Shown here piece by piece: positions 45,547 to 54,623 of a stretch of 64,000 nucleotides of DNA. Origin of the DNA: Spartobacteria bacterium (GTDB lineage Bacteria; Verrucomicrobiota; Kiritimatiellia; RZYC01). The position numbers and the translations under genes were made by a program. The stretch's first letter is position 1; the number at the start of each line of letters is the position of its first letter. Location of the stretch: assembly GCA_009930475.1 (NCBI GenBank), contig RZYC01000006.1, positions 1-64,000 on the forward strand. The letters are read 5' to 3'. The notes below the pieces were generated by a model. That model worked only from the letters and a program-made list of their open reading frames with translations, did not search any database and had not been told where the DNA came from.

Positions 45547-46851
45547 ATGGTACCTCAATGGGTGATTGAGCATAAACGAGACGGGCTTGAATTAAGCCCT
45601 GAAGAGATTCGCTATTTTATCGAAGGATATACTAGCGGGAGCATCCCGGATTATCAGATGGCGGCGATGGCGATGGCCATTTATCTGCGGGGAATGACCC
45701 CTGCTGAAATCGCAGTATTGACCGATTGTATGATGCACTCCGGGGATGTGATTGATACGTCTTGTCTTTCACTGCCCAAAGTGGATAAGCATTCCACTGG
45801 AGGGGTTGGGGACAAGGTTTCGCTGATTCTTGCGCCGATGGTTGCTTGCTGTGGCGTCGCAGTGCCGATGATATCGGGGCGGGGACTGGGAATTACCGGG
45901 GGCACGCTGGATAAACTGGAATCAATCAGCGGATATCGCTGTGATTTATCAACTGGGGAATTTCTTCGTATCACGGGAAAATGCGGTTGCTGCATTACTG
46001 GACAGACCGGCGAGGTGGCTCCTGCGGATAAAAAATTGTATGCCTTGCGGGATGTCACAGCCACCGTCCCGTCCATCGCACTTATCACGGCCAGTATAAT
46101 GTGCAAGAAACTGGCCGAAGGCATTGATTCGCTGGTGTTGGATGTTAAATGGGGCTCCGGTGCGTTCATGAAAACGGTGAAGGACGCCCGTGTTTTGGCC
46201 AGCAGCATGGTACATGTCGGCAAAGCCATGGGAAAGGGTATGACGGCGATCATTACCGACATGAATCAGCCACTGGGGCACTGTGCGGGAAATGCACTGG
46301 AAATTTTAGAAACGGTGCAATGTCTTCAGGGACGAGGCGGGACTGATTTAATGGATGTCACGATGGCTTTAGCCGTAGAGATGTTGCTTCTGGCGCAAGT
46401 AGCTGCCACGCCGGATGAAGCCAAATCATTATTGCAGGCAAAGCTTGATTCGGGTGAGGCGTTCGAACGGTTCAAGGAAATGATTGCATTGCAAGGGGGA
46501 AATATAGCTCAGCTGGATCATCCCGAACAACTGCCGCAGGCAAGGCAGGTGCAGCCCTATTGCGCCATTCGCTCCGGGTATATTAGTGCGGTAAGTGCCG
46601 AACAGGTTGGTCGGGCCTGTTTGGTTATGGGGTCGGGTCGGAGGAAAACCAGTGATCGGATTGACCATGCTGTGGGAATAAGCCGATTGGTAAAAGTAGG
46701 GGACTATGTACATGCGGGGCAGCATCTGGCGATGATTCATGCACAGGATGCTGCTGCCATTGAAGCGGCCGAACAGATGCTGGCTACGGCCTTTGGATTT
46801 TCAGAAGAGTCAAGTACGGCCGACGGCCGGGTAACGGATATTGTCAGTTAG
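45547..46851 (+). CDS. deoA: Thymidine/pyrimidine-nucleoside phosphorylase
   Basis: Splits thymidine (and perhaps uridine) with phosphate to base plus (deoxy)ribose-1-phosphate. 434 residues. The phosphate loop DKHSTGGVGDKVSL is at about 80-93 and KLESISGYRCDL follows; SIMCKKLAEGIDSLVLDVKWGSGAF is the family signature, seen here as its motifs IMCKKLAEG and DVKWGSGAF. The C-terminal beta domain (VKVGDYVHAGQHLAMIHA) is present. First gene of a plus-strand salvage operon with punA and cdd. Confidence 0.95.
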   Translation: MVPQWVIEHKRDGLELSPEEIRYFIEGYTSGSIPDYQMAAMAMAIYLRGMTPAEIAVLTDCMMHSGDVIDTSCLSLPKVDKHSTGGVGDKVSLILAPMVACCGVAVPMISGRGLGITGGTLDKLESISGYRCDLSTGEFLRITGKCGCCITGQTGEVAPADKKLYALRDVTATVPSIALITASIMCKKLAEGIDSLVLDVKWGSGAFMKTVKDARVLASSMVHVGKAMGKGMTAIITDMNQPLGHCAGNALEILETVQCLQGRGGTDLMDVTMALAVEMLLLAQVAATPDEAKSLLQAKLDSGEAFERFKEMIALQGGNIAQLDHPEQLPQARQVQPYCAIRSGYISAVSAEQVGRACLVMGSGRRKTSDRIDHAVGISRLVKVGDYVHAGQHLAMIHAQDAAAIEAAEQMLATAFGFSEESSTADGRVTDIVS

Positions 46852-46880
46852 AGCGATTCTCAATAGTGAAAGGGTAGGTT

Positions 46881-47720
46881 ATGTTAAATTATGATCTAAT
46901 GGATGAGTCGGTAAAAGTTGTACAGTCTCGCTGGCCTGATTTAAACGCGGAACTGGCGCTGGTGCTGGGTTCCGGCTGGGGCGATGTCGTGGCTGGAATG
47001 AATGTAAAAGATGTGATTCCCTACAGCGACCTGCCAAGCCTTGGCGAGACGGGTATCCATGGGCACAGGGGTATGCTGATTCGTGCGGAACACGCGGGGT
47101 TGGAAACCATCATCTTTCAGGGACGTCGTCACCTATATGAGGGCGTGGGGATGACTCCTATTGCGACGCCTGTTTATTTGACAAAGAAGCTGGGATGTCG
47201 GGCTGTTCTGCTTACCAATGCTGCGGGTTGCATTCGCACCAGTCTTGCACCGGGTATGTTAATGGTTATCAAAGATCACATCAATTTTATGGGGATAAAT
47301 CCGCTGGCAGGTCCACATAACCCGTTTTGGGGTCCGCGTTTTCCGGATCAGACCCATGTATATTGCCCTGAGATGCGCGATGTTATGACGGAAGCCTCGA
47401 CAAGAAAACAGGTACAGATTTACTACGGTGTTTATTTAGCCGCTGCCGGCCCGAGCTATGAAACACCTGCGGAAATAAATATGTTTCGGACGATTGGTGC
47501 CGATGCTGTTGGCATGTCCACGGTGCCCGAAGCATTGCTTGCGAATGCCGCCGGTTTACAGGTCGGTGGAATATCCTGCATGACCAACTATGCCGCCGGT
47601 ATGCTCGACCAGCCGTTGAGTCATGCGGAAGTGACCGAAGTCATGGGGGAGGCCATGGGACGCTTGAAAGAATATATTCTGGCTATTCTGGAGGTCTATC
47701 ATGACAAATACAGCGTCTGA
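46881..47720 (+). CDS. punA: Purine nucleoside phosphorylase
   Basis: 279 residues, trimeric PNP type (inosine/guanosine). LVLGSGWGD at about 28-36 binds phosphate, GRRHLYEGVGM near 81-91, LTNAAGCI at about 110, and YETPAEINMFRTIGADAVGM holds the purine-site glutamate and the methionine of the ribose site. AGGGTAGG lies a few bases before the ATG, 29 bases after deoA. The last 20 bases overlap cdd. Confidence 0.95.
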   Translation: MLNYDLMDESVKVVQSRWPDLNAELALVLGSGWGDVVAGMNVKDVIPYSDLPSLGETGIHGHRGMLIRAEHAGLETIIFQGRRHLYEGVGMTPIATPVYLTKKLGCRAVLLTNAAGCIRTSLAPGMLMVIKDHINFMGINPLAGPHNPFWGPRFPDQTHVYCPEMRDVMTEASTRKQVQIYYGVYLAAAGPSYETPAEINMFRTIGADAVGMSTVPEALLANAAGLQVGGISCMTNYAAGMLDQPLSHAEVTEVMGEAMGRLKEYILAILEVYHDKYSV

Positions 47721-48108
47721 TCCTCAGCGGTTGCTCCGCGCTGCGGTGACGGCCAGCAGCAACGCGCATGCACCGTACTCTCATTTTCAGGTCGGTGCGG
47801 CGGTACTGACTGTAGACGGTAGGATTTTCACCGGGTGCAACGTGGAAAATGCGTCGTACGGATTGACCAACTGCGCGGAACGCACGGCTATTTTCAAGGC
47901 GGTGTCCGAGGGATATAAACAGTTTTCTGCCATTGCGATAACTTGCGCGGATCCGGATGTCTATCCCTATCCATGCGGTGCGTGCCGGCAGGTGATGGCT
48001 GAATTCTTCGATGCCGGGGCAGCAGTGTATGTGGCTCCAAACAGTAAGCTGGAGCAATACGAGTCGTACACCGTGGGGGCTTTATTACCCAATGGATTTA
48101 CTTTTTAA
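47701..48108 (+). CDS. cdd: Cytidine deaminase
   Basis: Converts (deoxy)cytidine to (deoxy)uridine, 135 residues, the tetrameric form. The zinc site is CNVENASYGLTNCAERTAIF (first Cys, catalytic Glu region) and PCGACRQVM. AHAPYSHFQVGAAVL-type start is visible as APYSHFQVGAAV. The ATG lies within the punA end, 20 bases before its stop, so translation is coupled. A strong terminator directly follows. Confidence 0.96.
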   Translation: MTNTASDPQRLLRAAVTASSNAHAPYSHFQVGAAVLTVDGRIFTGCNVENASYGLTNCAERTAIFKAVSEGYKQFSAIAITCADPDVYPYPCGACRQVMAEFFDAGAAVYVAPNSKLEQYESYTVGALLPNGFTF

Positions 48109-48111
48109 CAT

Positions 48112-48138
48112 GAGGCACGCTGTTGTGCCTCTTTCTTT
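48112..48138 (+). terminator. Rho-independent terminator after cdd
   Basis: GAGGCAC (48112-48118), six-base loop, GTGCCTC (48125-48131), then TTTCTTT. It closes the deoA-punA-cdd operon, 34 bases before glgM. Confidence 0.85.
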
Positions 48139-48171
48139 ATCTGATAACAACCCTAGTATGAGGAATAGTAT

Positions 48172-49389
48172 ATGAAAGCCATGTTGCTTACGAACGAATT
48201 CCCGCCGAACATTTACGGCGGAGCCGGTGTGCATGTGGATTATTTATCGCGGGAACTGAAGAAGATCATTGACGTGGATGTGCGCTGTTTTGGTGATCAG
48301 TCGGTGGATGAACCTCATTTTTCCGTTCGCGGAGCGGAGCCGGAGGCGTATCTTGCATCGGATGCAAAATTGAAATCCGTATTTAAAGCACTGGATTGCG
48401 GAATAAAATTTAATGCGTATCCGGTGGATAGCGATATTGTCCATTGTCATACATGGTATAGCGATTTTGGTGGCATCCTGGCCAGTCAGGCCTATGGCAT
48501 TCCGCTGGTAGTTACTACGCATTCTCTGGAACCGTCACGTCCGTGGAAACGCGAACAGCTGGGGCGCGGGTACGACGTTTCCTGCTGGGTTGAAAAGACC
48601 GCCATGGAAATGGCTGATGGTATTATCGCGGTATCCAATGGCATGAAAGAAGATGTACAGCGTTTCTTTAATGTGGATGCAGATCGCATTCGCGTTATTT
48701 ACAACGGCATTGATACAGATGAATATGTTCCGTCGAAAACCAAAGACTGCTTTGAAAAATATGGAATTAATCCCGATATGCCCTTTGTCTTGTTTGTGGG
48801 ACGCATAACCCGGCAGAAGGGGATTATTCATCTGGTCAATGCGATCAAACATCTGGATGACAATATTCAGGTCGTATTATGCGCCGGCGCACCGGATACC
48901 AAAGAAATTGCCGACGAAATGAAGCTGGGCGTGCAGCAGGCACAGCAAAGCCGCGACAATATCATTTGGATTCAGGAAATGGTGGATAAGAAGACCGTCC
49001 GCGAATTATACTCCCATGCTGCGGTATTTTGCTGCCCATCTATCTATGAGCCTTTCGGTATCATTAATTTAGAAGCGATGGCATGCGAAACGCCGGTGGT
49101 TGCCAGTGCGGTGGGCGGGATTACCGAAGTAGTGGTTCCGGGGGAAACAGGGTTGCTTATTCCTGTGGATCAGTTCACGGAAAGTCCATTCGAGCCGCGT
49201 GACCCTGAAGGCTTTGCCCGTGATTTAGCCCATGGAATCAATCAGATCATGCGTGATCCTGCGTTGCAAACGGCCATGGGCAAAGCGGGCAGGCAGCGTG
49301 CCGTTGATGTGTTTAGCTGGAAGAGTATTGCCGCACAGACCGCTGCTTTCTATGAGGAATTGATTGCTGCTAAAAAAGGACATGAATGA
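48172..49389 (+). CDS. glgM: GT4 glucosyltransferase, alpha-maltose-1-phosphate synthase (GlgM-like)
   Basis: 405 residues, GT-B fold. The start LLTNEFPPNIYGGAGVHVDY has the ADP-glucose-binding glycine loop; VGRITRQKGIIHLVNAI is at about 210; FCCPSIYEPFGIINLEAMAC carries the E-x7-E motif. The form is that of the actinobacterial enzyme once called glycogen synthase and later shown to join ADP-glucose and glucose-1-phosphate into maltose-1-phosphate. The overlap with glgE (ATGA) supports that role; a plain glycogen synthase activity remains possible. GAGGAAT precedes the ATG. Confidence 0.88.
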   Translation: MKAMLLTNEFPPNIYGGAGVHVDYLSRELKKIIDVDVRCFGDQSVDEPHFSVRGAEPEAYLASDAKLKSVFKALDCGIKFNAYPVDSDIVHCHTWYSDFGGILASQAYGIPLVVTTHSLEPSRPWKREQLGRGYDVSCWVEKTAMEMADGIIAVSNGMKEDVQRFFNVDADRIRVIYNGIDTDEYVPSKTKDCFEKYGINPDMPFVLFVGRITRQKGIIHLVNAIKHLDDNIQVVLCAGAPDTKEIADEMKLGVQQAQQSRDNIIWIQEMVDKKTVRELYSHAAVFCCPSIYEPFGIINLEAMACETPVVASAVGGITEVVVPGETGLLIPVDQFTESPFEPRDPEGFARDLAHGINQIMRDPALQTAMGKAGRQRAVDVFSWKSIAAQTAAFYEELIAAKKGHE

Positions 49390-51362
49390 AAAATACGACG
49401 GTCATAATAGAAGATGTGTATCCCGAACTGGATTCGGGGCGTTATCCGGTGAAGCGCACGCAGGGCGAAGTTCTGGATGTCTTTGCTGATATTTTTAAAG
49501 AAGGTCATGATAAGATTACGGCCTACATCCTGTATCGTAAAAAGGGTGAGCAGAGGTGGTTGACGACCCCCATGCATCATGTGGACAATGATCGCTGGAC
49601 TGGTTCATTTTCCTTGCCCGATGTGGGGCGCTATGAATACAGTATTCGTGCCTTTGGCGATACATATCGGTCATGGGTTGAAGAAGTTACAAAAAAACTT
49701 GAAGCAAAGGTTGATATTTCGAGCGAGGTGTTAGAGGGCTTGGCACTAGTGGAGGAAGCGGCGAAATGTGCTGTGGGAACGGTGGATGAAGGCTTATTCC
49801 GTGACTATATTGAAAAGGCGAAAGCAAGCAGTGTGGACGGTGAAAAAGCGTATATTTTGACGTGCAGCGGTGTCAGCGATTTGATGGCACGGTATCCCGA
49901 TGAATCACTGGCTACGGATTATGACCGTACGTTGCAGGTGAAAGTAGAACGACTTCGCGCCCGTTATGCCTCATGGTATGAAATTTTCCCGCGCTCTTAC
50001 GGGAAAGATGCCAATACGCATGGCACGTTTAAAGATTGCGAAGCGATACTGCCGCGCATTGCAGCTGCCGGGTTTGACGTCGTTTACATGACACCGATTC
50101 ACCCCATTGGCGAGGTGAATCGCAAAGGTCGCAACAATACGCTTGTCGCGCAGGAGGGTGACGTGGGATCACCTTACGCGATTGGCAGCCGGTTTGGTGG
50201 TCACATGTCCATTCATCCCGAACTGGGCACCATGGAGGATTTTGAGCATTTTGTAGGCGAGTGCAAGAAGCTTGATATGGAGGTGGCCATTGATTTTGCT
50301 ATTCAATGTGCTCCGGATCACCCCTACGTTGAAGCCCATCCGGAATGGTTTTTTAAGCGGCCTGACGGCACCATTAAGTTTGCGGAAAATCCACCCAAAA
50401 AATACGAGGATATCTACCCTCTGAATTTCTATTGTGAGAGCAAGGATGCTCTGTGGCAGGAAATGGTTGATATAATCATGTTCTGGGCTGATCGCGGTGT
50501 ACGCATTTTCCGCGTGGATAATCCCCATACGAAACCCACCGCATTCTGGGAATGGCTCATTGCCGAAGTGCAGTCGACCTATCCTGACGCGGTGTTTCTA
50601 GCTGAGGCCTTTACACGTCCGAAAGTGATGCGGTCGCTGGCCAAGGCCGGATTTACGCAGTCGTATACGTACTTTACGTGGCGTAATACGAAAAAGGATC
50701 TTACGGATTACTTTGAAGAACTGACGCAGGGGGAAATGAAGGAATACTTTAAAGGGCATCTTTTCCCGACGACTCCAGATATTTTACCTGTCATGCTGCA
50801 GGAAGATGGGGAACCGGCCTTTAAAATGCGTGCCGTACTTTCCGCCACTCTTTCCTCTCTTCTGGGGATTTATAGCGGTTATGAACTGTGCGAAAACGCG
50901 GCGCTCGAGGGACGCGAGGAGTATCTTGATTCCGAGAAGTACGAATGCAGGCAGCGTGATTTCAATCAAAAGGAACACAATATCTGGGGATTAATCACTC
51001 GTCTGAATACCATTCGCCGTGAACATCCGGCACTTCAGGAGTACAAGAATCTGCGTTTCTATCGTGCAGATAATGAACAGGTTCTGTTCTATGGTAAGTC
51101 AACCGCCGATAAGAAGGATAACATTCTGGTTGCGGTTAGTCTTGATCCCTATCAAAACCAGCGCTGTACGGTACATGTTCCGCTGCATAAACTGGGTATT
51201 GCGCATGATGAAACCTATCAGGTTCATGACTTGCTCAGTGGTCATCGTTTTCTGTGGCAGGGCGAAGAAAACAGCATCGAACTGGGGCCGGAAACACAGA
51301 TGGCCTATGTTTTTGAACTGCGCCGCTGGATTCGGAACGAAAATAACTTCGACTATTATTAG
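49386..51362 (+). CDS. glgE: Alpha-1,4-glucan:maltose-1-phosphate maltosyltransferase (GlgE)
   Basis: Adds maltosyl units from maltose-1-phosphate to alpha-glucan, 658 residues, GH13_3. The N-terminal beta domain (DVFADIFKEGHDKITAYILY) is GlgE-specific. YEIFPRSYGKDANTHGTFKD at about 200 begins the barrel. The nucleophile lies in FRVDNPHTKP (about residue 378) and the acid/base in FLAEAFTRP (about 406); both motifs are GlgE hallmarks. The C-terminal domain ends near YVFELRRW. Overlaps glgM by four bases and is closed by a strong terminator. No glgB or treS is in the window. Confidence 0.95.
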   Translation: MKNTTVIIEDVYPELDSGRYPVKRTQGEVLDVFADIFKEGHDKITAYILYRKKGEQRWLTTPMHHVDNDRWTGSFSLPDVGRYEYSIRAFGDTYRSWVEEVTKKLEAKVDISSEVLEGLALVEEAAKCAVGTVDEGLFRDYIEKAKASSVDGEKAYILTCSGVSDLMARYPDESLATDYDRTLQVKVERLRARYASWYEIFPRSYGKDANTHGTFKDCEAILPRIAAAGFDVVYMTPIHPIGEVNRKGRNNTLVAQEGDVGSPYAIGSRFGGHMSIHPELGTMEDFEHFVGECKKLDMEVAIDFAIQCAPDHPYVEAHPEWFFKRPDGTIKFAENPPKKYEDIYPLNFYCESKDALWQEMVDIIMFWADRGVRIFRVDNPHTKPTAFWEWLIAEVQSTYPDAVFLAEAFTRPKVMRSLAKAGFTQSYTYFTWRNTKKDLTDYFEELTQGEMKEYFKGHLFPTTPDILPVMLQEDGEPAFKMRAVLSATLSSLLGIYSGYELCENAALEGREEYLDSEKYECRQRDFNQKEHNIWGLITRLNTIRREHPALQEYKNLRFYRADNEQVLFYGKSTADKKDNILVAVSLDPYQNQRCTVHVPLHKLGIAHDETYQVHDLLSGHRFLWQGEENSIELGPETQMAYVFELRRWIRNENNFDYY

Positions 51363-51384
51363 TCGTCTACATCGCGTATAACGG

Positions 51385-51415
51385 GGCGTTGCATTGTGCT
51401 GCAACGCCTTTTTTT
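51385..51415 (+). terminator. Rho-independent terminator after glgE
   Basis: GGCGTTGCA (51385-51393), six-base loop, TGCAACGCC (51400-51408), then seven T. Perfect nine-base stem; separates glgE from the convergent phosphoesterase gene. Confidence 0.92.
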
Positions 51416-51421
51416 CGGGAG

Positions 51422-52321
51422 CTAGGGAACGGATATGCCTTGGCAGCGAGGCAGCTTGTACTCACTGAAAGTCTGCGTTTCGGGATCCATTTCCACCGCG
51501 ACAACCGCATTAACCGTTGCCGTGCGATCGTCCAATTCGATGATGATATAGCCTGGTTTGCGACGAAGAGTAGATGATTTTAGCCCGCAGGAGCCACTGT
51601 TGACATGGATGGTATCTGGGGTTAGATCGGATTCCAGCTGCCAGCGTACGTGTTTGTGTCCCTGTAAATAGATGGGGATGCGATGCCGCTTCAGCACGTC
51701 CCGCAGGAAATGAGAGCCAATCAGTTTGTGCTGCCAGCTTTCGTGCACATGGGGCGGCAGGATGACGGGATAGTGCCCGGCTAATAGAACTGGCTTATCT
51801 GTGAACGCTCCGATAAATGCCGAGAGTTCTTCCGCCATGTTTTCAGTAAAAGTGGCATTGGATCGGATATACCGCGCCTCGTTACATTCATAGGTGATCA
51901 ATGTGAATGGACCATACTCATAGGCTTTAGCCAAGGCACCCAGTGTTTTGCAGGGCGAGGGATTGGTGATATACTGTTCGAACTGTCGCATGTGAATGCA
52001 GCGCGTGGTATAGCGGTCATGATTGCCGGGAACGAGGACGAACCGATCTTTCCATTTGTCCCGGACAGGATGAATCCGCTGTGCCGCTTCGGCAAATTCT
52101 GCTTTCAGTCCAGTGGTGGCGACATCGCCCGTGCAGATCACACCGTCGGCATCTTGGTCAAGTAGATGAGAAAGCACTCGATGCGCAATGTCTGGTGGAT
52201 ATTTATGACTGCGATTCACCGTCAGGTTGACCAGTCCCAGCCATCGTTTGAAATACCATGGGTCAGACCACTCTATACGCAGTTTCCAGGCATGCATGTC
52301 ACTAAAATGAATAATACGCAT
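51422..52321 (-). CDS. Calcineurin-like metallophosphoesterase
   Basis: 299 residues, cytoplasmic. Metal-binding motifs in order: FSDMHAW at about 6-12 (DxH), VICTGDVATTG (GDxx), VLVPGNHDRYT (GNHD), LLAGHYPV (GH) and LQGHKHVRW (GHxH). These fit class III cyclic-nucleotide phosphodiesterase-like enzymes, but the substrate cannot be told. Third gene of the thyX-thiI operon: the thiI stop lies 5 bases before its start. Confidence 0.9.
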   Translation of the reverse strand: MRIIHFSDMHAWKLRIEWSDPWYFKRWLGLVNLTVNRSHKYPPDIAHRVLSHLLDQDADGVICTGDVATTGLKAEFAEAAQRIHPVRDKWKDRFVLVPGNHDRYTTRCIHMRQFEQYITNPSPCKTLGALAKAYEYGPFTLITYECNEARYIRSNATFTENMAEELSAFIGAFTDKPVLLAGHYPVILPPHVHESWQHKLIGSHFLRDVLKRHRIPIYLQGHKHVRWQLESDLTPDTIHVNSGSCGLKSSTLRRKPGYIIIELDDRTATVNAVVAVEMDPETQTFSEYKLPRCQGISVP

Positions 52322-52326
52322 GGATC

Positions 52327-53529
52327 TTATTCCAGAGTAATGGTTGTTATCGCATCTACAGCGGCCTTGATCACACGGTCCATATCGATGGGTTCTTCGA
52401 TTTCATAGATATGTTTCATCCTGGGATTGGTTTGAGGCCCGGTAGCAACCAGCGAGCAGCAGTCTTTGTACGGCTCGACAGAGGCGTCGAAGGTGCCGAT
52501 TTCCTTCGCTCTCGTAACGATTTCCTGTTTGTTGGCCATAACCAGCGGCCGGAAAACGGGGATGGTAGCGACCTGATCAAAGGCCACCAGATTGCCCATA
52601 GTCTGCGACGCCACTTGACCAAGGTTGTCCCCTGTAACAAGGGCGCTGTATCGGTGGCGTCTGGCCACGGCGCAGGATGTGCGCACCATGAAACGACGGA
52701 ACATGACCAGTTCGTATTGTTGTGGAATATCCGCCGAAAACATCATGTCTTCAAAGACGGTGTAGGGGACGAGCAATAAACGGGCACAGACTCCCTGTGG
52801 GCGTATGACCAAACGAATTAAATCCGGAATTTTTGTCGCCATGACCTGTTCGGGATCCGCGTAGGTATGGAAATGAATAAAGTCCGTGGTACAGCCTCGC
52901 CGCATGCCCATCCACGCCGCGACGGGGGAATCAATGCCGCCGGAAAAGAGCGTAAGCAATCGGCCGGATGTGCCTACAGGCAACCCGTTGGGGCCGGGAA
53001 TGCAGGGGCCTTCGTGATAAATATTTTTTGCCTGAACGCGAAAAGAGAGCAATACATCCGGATTGGTCAGATGTACCGGAGCCTTCGTCTGCCGAGCTAT
53101 AAAACCGCCGGTATCGCGTGCCATATGTTGCGATGATAAAGGAAAGCGTTTGTCTGCACGCTTGACGCGCATGGCAAAGGAGTCTCCCGGCAGGGCTATC
53201 TTTTGGTAGACTTCCAATGCATAGGTTTTCATGCTCTCATAATCAGGAGGAAGCAGTCGGACGGGATTCACCGAGGACACGCCAAACAGACAGGCTGCCG
53301 CCCTTGCAATGTAGGGGATTGAATCGGTTTCCGCTTCAATCAGCAATCGATCATGATAGGCAATCACTTTGCCGTTCCATGGCTTGGTGATCTGGCGAAG
53401 ATTACGATTCAGGCGATCAATGAAATGCTTTTTATTACCGCCTTTGAGCGCAATTTCATTGATATGAATGGCAATGCCGTCCCAAGGGAGGGACAACCAG
53501 CGGCTGGTTTGATCCTGCAAATTATCCAT
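52327..53529 (-). CDS. thiI: tRNA 4-thiouridine synthase ThiI
   Basis: Sulfur transfer to U8 of tRNA, and in some species to thiazole. 400 residues: N-terminal ferredoxin-like region, THUMP domain (IPYIARAAACLFGVSSVNPV), and PP-loop ATPase with SGGIDSPVAAW at about 182-192. The essential cysteine is in YKDCCSLVATGPQTNP. No C-terminal rhodanese domain is present, as in Bacillus-type ThiI, so sulfur must come from a separate donor. Overlaps thyX by eight bases. Confidence 0.94.
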   Translation of the reverse strand: MDNLQDQTSRWLSLPWDGIAIHINEIALKGGNKKHFIDRLNRNLRQITKPWNGKVIAYHDRLLIEAETDSIPYIARAAACLFGVSSVNPVRLLPPDYESMKTYALEVYQKIALPGDSFAMRVKRADKRFPLSSQHMARDTGGFIARQTKAPVHLTNPDVLLSFRVQAKNIYHEGPCIPGPNGLPVGTSGRLLTLFSGGIDSPVAAWMGMRRGCTTDFIHFHTYADPEQVMATKIPDLIRLVIRPQGVCARLLLVPYTVFEDMMFSADIPQQYELVMFRRFMVRTSCAVARRHRYSALVTGDNLGQVASQTMGNLVAFDQVATIPVFRPLVMANKQEIVTRAKEIGTFDASVEPYKDCCSLVATGPQTNPRMKHIYEIEEPIDMDRVIKAAVDAITTITLE

Positions 53530-54361
53530 GGCGTTTTAATTTTTCCAGTTTCACATTAAATTCTCTGAGCTTTGATCCCGTCAGTGTCATCTCGCGTCCT
53601 TCTAACATGGCGTTCAATGCCGCCAGTTCGTCGGATGAAAAACGACAGCCATTCAAAACATTACGCTCGAATGCCGCATATGCCATGGGCGCTACGGCCT
53701 CTGTAAGTTTTGCAATCGCTTCTGCATACACGCGAATTTCCCATTGGGCATGGCTATCCATCCGCAATGCCAAAAAATGAAATAAATTGTGCAAATCCAT
53801 CTGCCAGTACCATTCCGTATACATGGACAGCGGCAGATTGATGCGGGCCAGTTCTCGGGCAATATCGTCATCAATTAATTCCGAGTAGGAGGCATAGACA
53901 TCACCCTGATCTTTTTGGATGATTTCCAGCACTTTCTGCTGCATAACGACGGGAACAGCATCAAAGGAGCGACCCTGTTTGTTATCGCTGTTCTGAAAGC
54001 GGATTTGATCAGCGGGCGGCACATAAAACTCATTTTTCATCACCGAATAGCGGCCTGAGATTTCGTTAATACGCGCAGTGCGATGGCGCACCCATTGGCG
54101 CGCAACAAAGATAGGCATTTTACAATGCATTTCCAGTACCACATGTTCAAAGGGACTGGTGTGCTGATGCCTCATCAGATAATCAATGAGCGCTGTATCC
54201 TGCCGGGTCGATTTGGTACCGTCGCCATAAGATACACGAGCCGTTGCGACAATCCGCTCATCGGAGCCCATGTAATCGACCAGGCGCACAAATCCGTGAT
54301 CCAGTACGCTTAAGGGCTGATCGAGCAACGCTTCTGCTTCGGGACTGAAAACATGTGCCAT
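53522..54361 (-). CDS. thyX: FAD-dependent thymidylate synthase ThyX
   Basis: Makes dTMP from dUMP with FAD and methylene-tetrahydrofolate. 279 residues. The ThyX signature is WVRHRTARINEISGRYSVM at about 86-104, fitting the RHR-x7-S pattern. HQHTSPFEHVVLEMHCKMPIF-type sequence precedes it (seen as HTSPFEHV). YTEWYWQMDLHNLFHFLALR follows, with the FAD and substrate histidines. First gene of a minus-strand operon with thiI and a phosphoesterase, driven by a clear promoter. Confidence 0.96.
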   Translation of the reverse strand: MAHVFSPEAEALLDQPLSVLDHGFVRLVDYMGSDERIVATARVSYGDGTKSTRQDTALIDYLMRHQHTSPFEHVVLEMHCKMPIFVARQWVRHRTARINEISGRYSVMKNEFYVPPADQIRFQNSDNKQGRSFDAVPVVMQQKVLEIIQKDQGDVYASYSELIDDDIARELARINLPLSMYTEWYWQMDLHNLFHFLALRMDSHAQWEIRVYAEAIAKLTEAVAPMAYAAFERNVLNGCRFSSDELAALNAMLEGREMTLTGSKLREFNVKLEKLKRHG

Positions 54362-54404
54362 GGGAAATCATCCTTCTAGTAAATGAAGTTCATAAAAGGC
54401 GATC

Positions 54405-54433
54405 ATAATATAAATCGCTCACAGAGATTTCAA
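54405..54433 (-). promoter_or_regulatory. Sigma-70-type promoter of thyX-thiI operon
   Basis: On the minus strand TTGAAA (54428-54433), a 17-base spacer, and TATTAT (54405-54410) lie about 44 bases before the thyX ATG. AAGGA follows 9 or so bases before the start. Five of six bases match in each box. Confidence 0.7.
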
Positions 54434-54623
54434 TGCCAAACGAAATGTGAATCTGAAGGTATAAAATTATACAGCCTATATTCAAATATTCAGTTGACGA
54501 TCACGCCCTGAACGGATAAAATGACCGACTGCTCTTGAACAGGAATCTGGACTATGTGTTTAGCTATGGCTTGGAAACAGGAACTTTATGCCTACAGCCT
54601 ATAGCCTGATAACCTTTCTGGAA

